From the NCBI GenBank assembly GCA_938017895.1, contig CALIJI010000011.1, forward strand, positions 6,545-70,544: DNA of 64,000 bases, written 5' to 3'. Of the stretch, positions 26,449 through 33,542 are shown piece after piece. This DNA comes from an uncultured bacterium (GTDB taxonomy: Bacteria > Patescibacteriota > Saccharimonadia > Saccharimonadales > Saccharimonadaceae). Positions within the stretch are counted from its first letter, which is position 1. Each line of letters starts with the position of its first letter. Below the pieces are notes generated by a model. The model saw nothing but the letters and a program-made list of their open reading frames with translations, did not search any database and had not been told where the DNA came from. Made by a program: the position numbers and the translations under genes.

Positions 26449-27288
26449 ATGTATTCACGAGTAACTCCGTTTGAAAAAGCTGATCGAATTGCTGGCACCC
26501 ATCAAAAAATCGACCGTGCAGCTCGCTTAATTTTGCGCGAAATTAGATCAGTAGCATTACCGAAATCACAGGTTCATTTTCCATCGATAAATGAAATTTT
26601 ACACTTTGAAGGTTCTGGTGGTCCAGATGGGATCAAAATGAAATCACCAGGCAAAGATGAGCCTTGGCACTTTGTTGATCCTCATGGAGATTATTCGGCG
26701 ATGATAACCTATATTGAAAATCACCTAACCAATCTCTCTATTGCCCTATCAGAACAAAATTTCGTACGAGCCAGTTTTGAAGCCGGATGGATGGCTCACG
26801 CAATTACCGACGCTCTTACACCCGCTCATCAATATCCGATGGAAGATAAGATAATTGAAATTTCCGGCAAACACCCAAATGAGCGCATAAAACTTAATCA
26901 AAAAATGTTCCTACCAGGTGACACTTGGAGAAAACGACTTTCCGCGAATTGGAAATATCTTGGACCAAAGGGAGTCATGAGTTCTCATATGCTTTATGAA
27001 ATGGGGGTTGCAGTACTCACAACCTCTCTCTCAGCGCGAAAAATCGCCCAAAAACCATCTCCCCAAGAAATAACTCGACTAAAAAACGGTGAATTTATAA
27101 CAATGTTCGAGGATTCTATTCAATTTGTAGCTAAAAAACAATATTACCAAACTTTTATTCGAAAAGGCTGGACTTCTCGCTTAGCCAGAGAAACTCGAAC
27201 TATTTTATTACCAGAAATTTCCAAACTTGTAGCATTAGCTTGGCTTGAAGCAATTCGTCGAGCAGAATTGATAATGGAGCAAAAATGA
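26449..27288 (+). CDS. Zinc-dependent phospholipase C / S1-P1 nuclease-like protein
   Basis: 279 residues. The pattern WHFVDPHGDYSAM, then AGWMAHAITDALTPAHQYP, then SSHMLYEMG places His and Asp residues as in the zinc-dependent phospholipase C/S1-P1 nuclease fold (H, HxxxD and a later His). No signal peptide is visible, which is unusual for secreted phospholipases, so an intracellular or unconventional role is likely. The gene appears leaderless. It overlaps rsmD by 4 bases (ATGA at 27285-27288) and is divergent from the FAD oxidase gene. Substrate unknown. Confidence 0.65.
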   Translation: MYSRVTPFEKADRIAGTHQKIDRAARLILREIRSVALPKSQVHFPSINEILHFEGSGGPDGIKMKSPGKDEPWHFVDPHGDYSAMITYIENHLTNLSIALSEQNFVRASFEAGWMAHAITDALTPAHQYPMEDKIIEISGKHPNERIKLNQKMFLPGDTWRKRLSANWKYLGPKGVMSSHMLYEMGVAVLTTSLSARKIAQKPSPQEITRLKNGEFITMFEDSIQFVAKKQYYQTFIRKGWTSRLARETRTILLPEISKLVALAWLEAIRRAELIMEQK

Positions 27289-27863
27289 ATATCCGCTTAA
27301 TTTCTGGCGCGCTCAAAAACCATAAAATTACAGCACCCAATAGCCGCCAGACCCATCCAATGAGCGAGCGAATTAGAGGAGCAATTTTTAACTCTATCCA
27401 AGCCTATGTACCTAATGCAAGAGTACTTGATGCTTTTGCTGGAACCGGTGCTTTGGGACTAGAGGCTCTTTCGCGCGGTGCTAGTTCAGCAACTTTTATC
27501 GAGAAAAATCGTCTTACGCAAAAAATTCTGGCTGAAAACTTACAAATTATTCAGAAAACAAATTTAAATGCGCCAGTAAAATTAATTCGAGCTGGCATAT
27601 CCGGCTGGCTAAATTCAACCTCCAAACAATTTGCCTTAGGCGAAATACCAAATTTACCAACCTTTAATCTAATTTTCGCCGACCCACCATATTACGATCC
27701 ACAATTCCCCACTATCGAACGATTAGTTGACCGGTTAGAACCCGATGGAGTATTAGTTCTTTCACAGCCAGCCAGTCTGGAAGATTTCTCGCACCCACAG
27801 CTTTCATTGTTGAATTCCAAAACCTACTCCGCAGCAAGAATAATTATCTTCAAAAAGAAATAA
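27285..27863 (+). CDS. rsmD: 16S rRNA (guanine966-N2)-methyltransferase RsmD
   Basis: 192 residues, a Rossmann-type SAM methyltransferase. The RsmD start (RLISGALKNHKI), HPMSERIRGAIFN, the SAM loop VLDAFAGTGALGLEALSRGA and the catalytic DPPY (IFADPPYYDP) are all present. It modifies G966 (E. coli numbering) of 16S rRNA. It is coupled to the upstream phospholipase C-like gene by ATGA. Confidence 0.93.
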   Translation: MNIRLISGALKNHKITAPNSRQTHPMSERIRGAIFNSIQAYVPNARVLDAFAGTGALGLEALSRGASSATFIEKNRLTQKILAENLQIIQKTNLNAPVKLIRAGISGWLNSTSKQFALGEIPNLPTFNLIFADPPYYDPQFPTIERLVDRLEPDGVLVLSQPASLEDFSHPQLSLLNSKTYSAARIIIFKKK

Positions 27864-27878
27864 ACTTCAATCTAGGCT

Positions 27879-28535
27879 TTAAACGCCTGCCAAATCATCC
27901 TCGTCAGCAAAAACATTGCTCAAAGTTAAAATAACCGGCACAAAAATTAAAAAGAATATTTCAAGCTGTGGTGAAACTACTGAGAAAACCAAAACAGCTA
28001 TTATTGCTAAAAAATTAAACCCTAAGCGCACAAACAGATGACGACGCATAGCTTTGTCGTTCTCGAAGCGATGGAACAACCCTGCACCTTTAGAACGTGA
28101 ACTAACAAATATCCAACGCATACAAAATTCAGTAAAGAAGTAAACAGCTGCATAACTAAGCGCAGGAATTGTTTCCTCTGGATTTTTTATCATCCATTTC
28201 ATTAAAAGAGGAATTAGAGATAAAGAAAACAGAAAAATTAAATTCTTCCAAACAAAGCTATTTGTAACTTTATGTACGTTTTCCAACGCACGATGATGAC
28301 GCGTCCACTGAATACCAACAATCACGAAACTTGCAAAATAAATAATGACCGAACGAAATAGCTCCACTATTTGAATTGCATTATGCGACGAATTTGGCAC
28401 AGGAATCTCAAGTACCATTAAGGTGATAATAATCGCAATAAAACCGTCAGACAGCGCCGACAATCGATCAACCGAAATTTCACCCCCGTGATAATATCTA
28501 TTTATTCGCTTTATTCTCTGGCGAAAGTTTCTCAT
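27879..28535 (-). CDS. TMEM175-family membrane protein (putative potassium channel)
   Basis: 218 residues with about five to six hydrophobic segments. The first helix carries RLSALSDGFIAIIITLMVLE, matching the RxxxFSDGxxAIxxTLLVL signature of the TMEM175/DUF1211 channels. Bacterial members conduct potassium as tetramers. AAGGAGG precedes the ATG. It converges on rsmD with only 15 bases between the stop codons. Confidence 0.8.
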   Translation of the reverse strand: MRNFRQRIKRINRYYHGGEISVDRLSALSDGFIAIIITLMVLEIPVPNSSHNAIQIVELFRSVIIYFASFVIVGIQWTRHHRALENVHKVTNSFVWKNLIFLFSLSLIPLLMKWMIKNPEETIPALSYAAVYFFTEFCMRWIFVSSRSKGAGLFHRFENDKAMRRHLFVRLGFNFLAIIAVLVFSVVSPQLEIFFLIFVPVILTLSNVFADEDDLAGV

Positions 28536-28705
28536 TTTCCTCCTTTTAATATAACGATTATAGCATAATCATCTAGAAAGAACAAAATACATATTAATTA
28601 TAAAAATAAACAATCACCTCAAAATAACATATCGCGTACCCCCTTCTCGGACTTTTAGAAATGATTAAACCTACAAAATAATAAAGCTTCTACAAAGGAT
28701 TAATT
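28536..28705. other. Intergenic stretch without recognised features
   Basis: A/T-rich sequence between the TMEM175 start and the promoter of the decayed small gene. I see no tRNA, repeat array or coding frame with a ribosome binding site. Confidence 0.5.
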
Positions 28706-28734
28706 TTGCAGTATTTTAAAAAATGTATTATAAT
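28706..28734 (+). promoter_or_regulatory. Promoter of the decayed small gene
   Basis: TTGCAG (28706-28711), 17 bases, TATAAT (28729-28734). It is one of the best matches in the window, although the gene behind it is broken. Confidence 0.7.
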
Positions 28735-28798
28735 TAAGTTAATTACATAGAGATAAAAAGCTCTGGTGTAAGTATTTTTATTTTAGGGGGTAGATAAA

Positions 28799-29024
28799 AT
28801 GGCAAGAAGTGAGTATCAGATAAACTTCAGAAAAGCTAATGCAGAGCTTATAGATATAGCATCGAATCCAGACCTTCCAGCACGAGGTTAAGCAATTATT
28901 ATCATGAAATTAATTAGAGAAATGGCTAACCTTGACGTGGACAAATTTCTACGAAAATCGTGGAAACATAACCCTAGAAACACAAAAAGAAGCCATAGAA
29001 TGGCGTAAAAGCCTCAAAAAATAA
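28799..29024 (+). pseudogene. Broken small gene (in-frame stop and frameshift)
   Basis: An AGGGGG Shine-Dalgarno leads to an ATG at 28799 that opens MARSEYQINFRKANAELIDI and stops at TAA (28889-28891) after 30 codons. The same frame continues as AIIIMKLIREMANL. A shift of frame then gives TWTNFYENRGNITLETQ and EAIEWRKSLKK, ending at TAA 29022-29024 exactly where a strong terminator begins. Promoter, ribosome site and terminator are intact, so this looks like a gene of about 74 codons inactivated recently. Alternatively two short peptides (30 and 34 residues) are made. Family unknown. Confidence 0.55.
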
Positions 29025-29049
29025 GCTAGAGAAAATAACTCTAGCTTTT
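29023..29049. terminator. Bidirectional terminator
   Basis: A 9-bp perfect stem (aagctagag 29023-29031, ctctagctt 29039-29047) with T-rich sequence on both strands, between the decayed gene (+) and the 75-residue membrane gene (-). Confidence 0.85.
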
Positions 29050-29096
29050 CTTAATTTCTCTGTCTTCTAGCGGTTATAATGATAAAGTTGTAAATG

Positions 29097-29324
29097 CTAA
29101 TCCTTCTTTTTAAATGGTATACGTAAAATATATACCTCATCATCTGCAGCTCTAGCTATCATAAAAGCCATCATTACAAATGTAAAAATGAAAGCAACAA
29201 AAAAATCACTATTGAGAATTACAGAAACACAACCTATAAAAATCGAGAACGCTAGGTTCAATAACATCATTGAAGTATAAAACTTACTTGATATTTTTGA
29301 CCTTTTCTTAAAGTTCTTAGCCAT
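29097..29324 (-). CDS. Small two-helix membrane protein
   Basis: 75 residues: a basic N-terminus (MAKNFKKRSKISSKFYTSMM), two hydrophobic helices (~20-38 and 44-60) and a lysine-rich end (IPFKKKD). The ATG at 29324 follows AGGAGG by 9 bases. An extended -10 (TGGTAATAT) lies about 20-30 bases upstream of the Shine-Dalgarno, next to the rpsG terminator. Function unknown. Confidence 0.6.
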   Translation of the reverse strand: MAKNFKKRSKISSKFYTSMMLLNLAFSIFIGCVSVILNSDFFVAFIFTFVMMAFMIARAADDEVYILRIPFKKKD

Positions 29325-29374
29325 AAGCACCCCTCCTATAAATTACTCTCCTTATATTACCACATTCTACTACA

Positions 29375-29409
29375 AAAACAAAACCATCCTTTTTATAAGG
29401 GATGGTTTT
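29375..29409 (-). terminator. rpsLG terminator
   Basis: AAAACCATCC (29380-29389) and GGATGGTTTT (29400-29409) form a 10-bp stem followed by TGTTTTTG on the minus strand. Confidence 0.85.
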
Positions 29410-29425
29410 ATTTATAGGACTGCAA

Positions 29426-29905
29426 CTAGCCTCGGGCAAAGTGAGCAAATGCTCGGTTGGCTTCTGCCATCTTGTGCGTATCTTCTTTCTTTTTAAAAGC
29501 TGCACCGGTTTCGTTGTAGGCATCAACAATCTCAAGTGCTAGGCGTTGACTATAAGGCATTCCGCTGCGGGCACGAGCCGATTGTACCAACCAGCTAAAC
29601 GCATAGTGAAGTTGGCGATGTCCTTGAACTGGGAACGGAATCTGATAGTTAGCTCCACCAACACGTCGTGATTTAACTTCGAATGATGGGGAAACATTCT
29701 TCAAAGCCTGCTCGAAAATTTCAAGTGGGTTTTCACTATCGAGTTTTTTAGCAGCAGTTTCGAGTGCTTTATAAACAGCTCGTTCAGCAACTAATTTTTT
29801 ACCGTCAAGCATAGACTTGTTGATGAGTCGTTGAACTAAGATTGACTGATATTTTCGGTCTGGTTTTAGTTCTCGTTGTAATTTTCTAGTAACTTTTCGC
29901 GGCAT
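29426..29905 (-). CDS. rpsG: 30S ribosomal protein S7
   Basis: 159 residues. It starts MPRKVTRKLQRELKPD and carries the S7 core KLVAERAVYKALE, VGGANYQIPFPV and KKKEDTHKMAEANRAFAHF. It nucleates assembly of the 30S head. It follows rpsL by 2 bases. Confidence 0.98.
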   Translation of the reverse strand: MPRKVTRKLQRELKPDRKYQSILVQRLINKSMLDGKKLVAERAVYKALETAAKKLDSENPLEIFEQALKNVSPSFEVKSRRVGGANYQIPFPVQGHRQLHYAFSWLVQSARARSGMPYSQRLALEIVDAYNETGAAFKKKEDTHKMAEANRAFAHFARG

Positions 29906-29907
29906 CT

Positions 29908-30318
29908 TTATTTCTCCTTCTTCGCACCGTATTTTGAACGGCCTTGTTTACGATCTGCAACACCTTGAAGGTCAAGCGCACCACGAACGATATGATATCG
30001 CACACCTGGAAGGTCGGGCACACGTCCACCGCGAACCAAAACTACGGCGTGTTCCTGAAGGTTGTGGCCTTCACCACCAATATAAGCCCAAACTTCGTGG
30101 CCATTTGTCAAGCGAACACGAGCAACTTTTCGAAGAGCTGAGTTAGGCTTTTTAGGTGTTTTTGTTGTAACTTTAACACAAACTCCACGTTTTAGCGGTG
30201 CATTTTGTGCATAATATTTAGTTTTTAGTGCATTATGAATTCGACCAAGTGCTGGCGATTTTGATTTTTTCGCAGCAGTTTTTCGAGGTTTTCGCACTAA
30301 TTGATTGATAGTTGGCAT
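29908..30318 (-). CDS. rpsL: 30S ribosomal protein S12
   Basis: 136 residues. It starts [15 protein letters not shown] and has the decoding loops [18 protein letters not shown] and [15 protein letters not shown]. Pro101 stands where almost all bacteria have the streptomycin-site lysine (K87 in E. coli numbering). The ATG at 30318 has AAGGGAG upstream; the TTG one codon earlier is not needed. First gene of rpsL-rpsG, with its own promoter and a long leader; fusA and tuf are elsewhere. Confidence 0.98.
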   Translation of the reverse strand: MPTINQLVRKPRKTAAKKSKSPALGRIHNALKTKYYAQNAPLKRGVCVKVTTKTPKKPNSALRKVARVRLTNGHEVWAYIGGEGHNLQEHAVVLVRGGRVPDLPGVRYHIVRGALDLQGVADRKQGRSKYGAKKEK

Positions 30319-30483
30319 CAATTCTCCCTTAAATTATTTTAATATTTTCACTTTTTCAAAAGTTGATAAAGTTTTCAAAAAAGCGCCTCATATTTTTCGA
30401 AACAGCATTTTCGAAAAATGTCTTTACCTTTTCGCCTGAAGTTTTTTCACACACGAATCACTTCATCAAAAAGAGGAAACTCA
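30319..30483 (-). promoter_or_regulatory. Structured leader of rpsL-rpsG
   Basis: The ~165-base untranslated leader contains at least two stem-loops: GAAGT...ACTTC around 30434-30464 and CATTTT-TCG-AAAATG near 30408-30422. Long leaders in ribosomal operons often mediate feedback by one of the encoded proteins (S7 in the classical str operon). That role is inferred here. Confidence 0.4.
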
Positions 30484-30489
30484 CCATCA

Positions 30490-30518
30490 ATTTTACCAAA
30501 ATTATACATAAAAATCAA
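30490..30518 (-). promoter_or_regulatory. rpsL-rpsG promoter
   Basis: TTGATT (30513-30518), 17 bases ending TGG, TAAAAT (30490-30495) on the minus strand. Confidence 0.7.
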
Positions 30519-30549
30519 GCCATAAAACAAAAAATAATCAAAGAAAACT

Positions 30550-30578
30550 TTGCTTTTTGCACAAAAATATGCTAAAGT
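30550..30578 (+). promoter_or_regulatory. Leaderless promoter of ogt
   Basis: TTGCTT (30550-30555), 17 bases ending TGC, TAAAGT (30573-30578), then 9 bases to the ATG at 30588. No Shine-Dalgarno is present. Confidence 0.65.
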
Positions 30579-30587
30579 AAAAACAAC

Positions 30588-31088
30588 ATGAATCTAAAAG
30601 AGACTAAAATCGAAACTCCTCTTGGCGATATGCTAGCAGTTGCACATGATGATGCTCTTGTTTTATTACAGTTTTTTGATAATGAAAATATCGAAAAAGA
30701 TCTTGAACAAATTGAAGAATTTTTTGAAACACAAATAGAAGAAGGTGAAAATTTGCCGTTAAAACAAGCGCGTGCCGAACTTGAAGACTATTTCAAACAC
30801 CCCTTTGCTAGTTTCAAAACCCCAATTGAGTTTATTGGTACAGATTTTCAAAAAGAAGTTTGGAGCGCAATCCAAACCATTTCAGCAGGTCAGACAATGA
30901 GCTATTCTGAGATTGCCGAAAAAATCAATAACCCGAATGCTGTACGGGCCGTCGGGAATGCACTTAACGCTAATAAAATCTCAATTATCGTGCCTTGCCA
31001 TCGAGTCCTTACTAAGGATTTAGATTTTGGCGGCTACAACAGTGGCCAAAATCGTAAGAGCTGGCTACTCCAACATGAAGGAATTTAA
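30588..31088 (+). CDS. ogt: Methylated-DNA-protein-cysteine methyltransferase
   Basis: 166 residues. It repairs O6-alkylguanine by suicidal transfer to C137 in the motif IVPCHRV. The DNA-binding part reads TDFQKEVWSAIQTI, MSYSEIAEKI and AVRAVGNALNANKI, as in Ogt/MGMT proteins. The transcript is probably leaderless. A perfect bidirectional terminator separates it from the convergent nucleotidyltransferase gene. Confidence 0.95.
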   Translation: MNLKETKIETPLGDMLAVAHDDALVLLQFFDNENIEKDLEQIEEFFETQIEEGENLPLKQARAELEDYFKHPFASFKTPIEFIGTDFQKEVWSAIQTISAGQTMSYSEIAEKINNPNAVRAVGNALNANKISIIVPCHRVLTKDLDFGGYNSGQNRKSWLLQHEGI

Positions 31089-31113
31089 AAAACGCTCAAG
31101 CTGAGCGTTTTAA
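31087..31113. terminator. Bidirectional terminator
   Basis: A 10-bp perfect stem AAAACGCTCA / TGAGCGTTTT (31089-31098, 31102-31111) with a 3-base loop between convergent genes. Confidence 0.92.
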
Positions 31114-31120
31114 AATTTCT

Positions 31121-32068
31121 TTAGCGAGATTCAAAATATTCAATGATTCGCTTTAAATCATTGATATACTTCTTGCCATCTTTTCCCGACATCATCATCG
31201 CCGGAACGGCTAGCGAGTAATCGTAGCAATTGCCGGTGTCAATATACCAGCCATTGATACGCACGGCATAGAATTTCATACCGTGATCCATCGCCCTCTG
31301 CACAGGGATTTGATACATCAATTCCCCTTTGCCATCAAATTCATTCGCATATTCGTTCATAAATTCGAGGACAGAGTTTTCGAAAATAGCCCCACGAACA
31401 CTCGCAAGTTCGCTTTTGGCTTTTTCGAATCCTGGCTTTTCGTCGATCCTCTCGACTTCAAGAACTAGATTTTCTGAACTATCCTTCGGACGATAAATAA
31501 TTGAGCCAACGATGATTGCATATTTATCATATTCATTATCGCTTTGAACCTGTTTAACGGGCAGAATGCTTCCACCGTAATTTTCATAAGCATCAAAAAT
31601 TTGCTCAAACTCATTTCTGGTTGTTGCGAAATTATCATCCGGGAAAAAGTAACCAAAATCACTTTTCCCGATAAATTGGATAGTTTCAGGCGTGCTGATT
31701 GGTGCCTCATTCCCGTAGAACGGGCAATTCTGCAAGATAAATTTTGCTGGAGTTAAGAAGCTAACCCGCTCAACTTTATCCGCAAAATCTTTTTTACCTT
31801 TAGCACAAAGATCTTCAATTATTTTTTGCTTTCTTTCGAAAAGCTCCTTAATTGAAGTTTTATCTTTAGAAACCACAATCACAATATTCTGTGGATCAAT
31901 TCCAGCCTGAACCAGCTTTTCAACCAGAATTACAATTGAGTTTTGTAAATATCCCTCAAAAGGCAGAGGAATTAACTCTTTTGCAAACCCAATCGTTGCT
32001 GGATATCCACGCGTTCCGTTTCCAGCTGCGGGGATAATGATTTTTAAGTTTTTTCTATGTCTTAGCAT
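31121..32068 (-). CDS. GalU-like sugar-phosphate nucleotidyltransferase
   Basis: 315 residues. The nucleotide-binding start LKIIIPAAGNGTRGYPAT and KELIPLPFEG match UTP-glucose-1-phosphate uridylyltransferases, and the metal-binding aspartates are in GYFFPDDNF. Later motifs (EKPGFEKAK, GWYIDTGNCYDY) fit the same fold. It would activate a sugar phosphate for glycan synthesis; the exact sugar and nucleotide are not certain. The start is ATG 32068 with AAGGAGG (32077-32083). The leader contains a strong hairpin and the promoter overlaps the nusA terminator. Confidence 0.8.
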   Translation of the reverse strand: MLRHRKNLKIIIPAAGNGTRGYPATIGFAKELIPLPFEGYLQNSIVILVEKLVQAGIDPQNIVIVVSKDKTSIKELFERKQKIIEDLCAKGKKDFADKVERVSFLTPAKFILQNCPFYGNEAPISTPETIQFIGKSDFGYFFPDDNFATTRNEFEQIFDAYENYGGSILPVKQVQSDNEYDKYAIIVGSIIYRPKDSSENLVLEVERIDEKPGFEKAKSELASVRGAIFENSVLEFMNEYANEFDGKGELMYQIPVQRAMDHGMKFYAVRINGWYIDTGNCYDYSLAVPAMMMSGKDGKKYINDLKRIIEYFESR

Positions 32069-32093
32069 TTTTAATGCCTCCTTTTTATAAAGT

Positions 32094-32114
32094 ACCTCAG
32101 TTGCCCACCGAGGT
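32094..32114 (-). promoter_or_regulatory. Leader hairpin of the nucleotidyltransferase gene
   Basis: ACCTCGGT / ACTGAGGT form an 8-bp stem (one G-U) with a 5-base loop, extendable by AAGT/ACTT across a 5-base bulge, ending 10 bases before the Shine-Dalgarno. It may modulate translation; no known riboswitch class is recognised. Confidence 0.5.
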
Positions 32115-32125
32115 CTGATACTTGA

Positions 32126-32154
32126 AGCATAACACAAAAAGAACTAGCAGTCAA
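32126..32154 (-). promoter_or_regulatory. Promoter embedded in the nusA terminator
   Basis: TTGACT (32149-32154), 17 bases, TATGCT (32126-32131) on the minus strand. The -35 box lies in the loop of the nusA terminator hairpin and the spacer covers its right arm. Confidence 0.75.
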
Positions 32155-32168
32155 TTATACTAGTTCTT
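32137..32168 (-). terminator. nusA terminator
   Basis: A 9-bp perfect stem AAGAACTAG / CTAGTTCTT (32160-32168, 32139-32147 on the plus axis) with a 12-base loop and a trailing T run. Confidence 0.88.
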
Positions 32169-32189
32169 AATGTATTTACCTAAAAGTTA

Positions 32190-33386
32190 TTATTGCCCTT
32201 CACCGCCGTATTTTTCAGCATCAGGCTCATCACCATCAAAGTTCTGAATCACTTCACTCTCATCAGCTGAATTAAGCGCATCGAATAATCCATCCTCAAC
32301 ATTACCGCGTTGCTTTGGTTCTTCAACCTTAGCAAGCTCAATATCTAACTCAAAACCAGTCAGCTGAGAAGCTAAGCGAACATTCTGACCACCACGTCCA
32401 ATCGCAATAGACTGCTGGTCTTCAGAAACAAGTACTTTCGCACGAGGTTTTTTAACAGAATCCGTTTCTTCAATCTGAACTTCAATAACTTCAGCTGGAC
32501 TTAAAGCTTCGCGAATAAACTCGCTAGGATTTTCGCTCCAAGTAACAATGTCAATTTTTTCGCGCTCACCAATTTCATTCATCACTGATTGAACACGAAC
32601 ACCTCGCCCACCAACAAAAGTTCCAACTGGATCGACACCAGGAATCATTGAGCGAACCGCCATTTTAGTACGGCGACCAGCTTCACGCGCAACTGCTACA
32701 ATCTCAACCATCCCGGTTTCGAGCTCGGGAACCTCCTGCTGAAACAAAACTTCAACAAACTTACCATCAGCTCGAGAAAGGATCAATTCAGGTGCTCGAC
32801 CTTCTTTTTCGATTTCTTTAATCAAAACTTTAACGCGTTGACCAACACTGAAATATTCACCATGGATTTGCTCTCGCATTGGCATAATACCTGTAGCTTT
32901 TCCTAGGTCAATTCGCACAAATCGCTGATCAACTTTCGCCACACTGCCACTAACTATTGTGCCAATTTTATCTTCGTACTCCTCTAGAACAACTTCTCGC
33001 TCAGCCTCACGAAGTCGTTGCAAAATAACCTGCTTAGCAGTTTGCGCAGCTACTCGCCCAAAGCTCTCAACTGGGAATTTTTCTTCAACAATTTCACCCA
33101 AGCCGATCTCCGGATTATCTTTGCGAGCATCTTCAAGCGAAATTTCAGTCAAAGGATCGTAAGCCTCTTCACTATCAACCACTTCATACTGAACGAACAC
33201 TTCCGCCTCGCCAGTATTAAGATCAAGCTCAGCCCGCACATTCTGTCCACGCTCTCCATTTTCGCGACGCCAAGCCGCAGCTATCGCCATCTCAATAACT
33301 GAGATAACTTTCTCTTCAGGAATATTCTTCTCTTCTGCGATTGTACGTGCAGCAAGGAGCATTTGTTTGATATTTAAATCTTCCAT
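32190..33386 (-). CDS. nusA: Transcription factor NusA
   Basis: 398 residues. An N-terminal polymerase-binding domain (about 1-130) is followed by S1 (GTIVSGSVAKVDQRFVRIDLG), KH1 (TKMAVRSMIPGVDPVGTFVG) and KH2 (KPRAKVLVSEDQQSIAIG, RGGQNVRLASQLTG). An acidic C-terminus replaces the E. coli repeat domains. It controls pausing, termination and antitermination. It stands alone, without rimP or infB. The Shine-Dalgarno is AAAGG, 5 bases from the ATG. A hairpin with a T run in its short leader suggests attenuation. Confidence 0.96.
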   Translation of the reverse strand: MEDLNIKQMLLAARTIAEEKNIPEEKVISVIEMAIAAAWRRENGERGQNVRAELDLNTGEAEVFVQYEVVDSEEAYDPLTEISLEDARKDNPEIGLGEIVEEKFPVESFGRVAAQTAKQVILQRLREAEREVVLEEYEDKIGTIVSGSVAKVDQRFVRIDLGKATGIMPMREQIHGEYFSVGQRVKVLIKEIEKEGRAPELILSRADGKFVEVLFQQEVPELETGMVEIVAVAREAGRRTKMAVRSMIPGVDPVGTFVGGRGVRVQSVMNEIGEREKIDIVTWSENPSEFIREALSPAEVIEVQIEETDSVKKPRAKVLVSEDQQSIAIGRGGQNVRLASQLTGFELDIELAKVEEPKQRGNVEDGLFDALNSADESEVIQNFDGDEPDAEKYGGEGQ

Positions 33387-33416
33387 TTTAACCTTTCGTT
33401 TAATAATTCTATTACT

Positions 33417-33436
33417 AAAAACGCCGACCCACCGGC
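33417..33436 (-). promoter_or_regulatory. Putative attenuator hairpin in the nusA leader
   Basis: GCCGG (33432-33436) and TCGGC (33423-33427) form a GC-rich stem with loop TGGG, followed by GTTTTT, a minimal intrinsic-terminator layout some 8-20 bases into the transcript. It could provide feedback on nusA or act as a stabilising 5' hairpin. Confidence 0.5.
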
Positions 33437-33450
33437 CGACTTACATTCTA

Positions 33451-33479
33451 ATTCTAGCCTATCCAAAAACAAAAGTCAA
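33451..33479 (-). promoter_or_regulatory. nusA promoter
   Basis: TTGACT (33474-33479), 17 bases, TAGAAT (33451-33456) on the minus strand. Confidence 0.8.
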
Positions 33480-33489
33480 GTGAATAGAA

Positions 33490-33529
33490 AATAAAAGTCA
33501 TCTCGGAACAATTCGAAATGACTTTTATT
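33490..33529 (-). terminator. rnj terminator
   Basis: A 12-bp perfect stem (aataaaagtcat 33490-33501, atgacttttatt 33518-33529) with a 16-base loop, directly after the RNase J stop codon and 11 bases from the nusA promoter. Confidence 0.85.
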
Positions 33530-33542
33530 GAAGTATTAAATT

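Noticed and set aside
30363..30575. 70-codon plus-strand frame in the rpsL-ogt gap
   Set aside because: No ribosome binding site, low-complexity Phe/Lys composition, and it covers the rpsL leader and two promoters.
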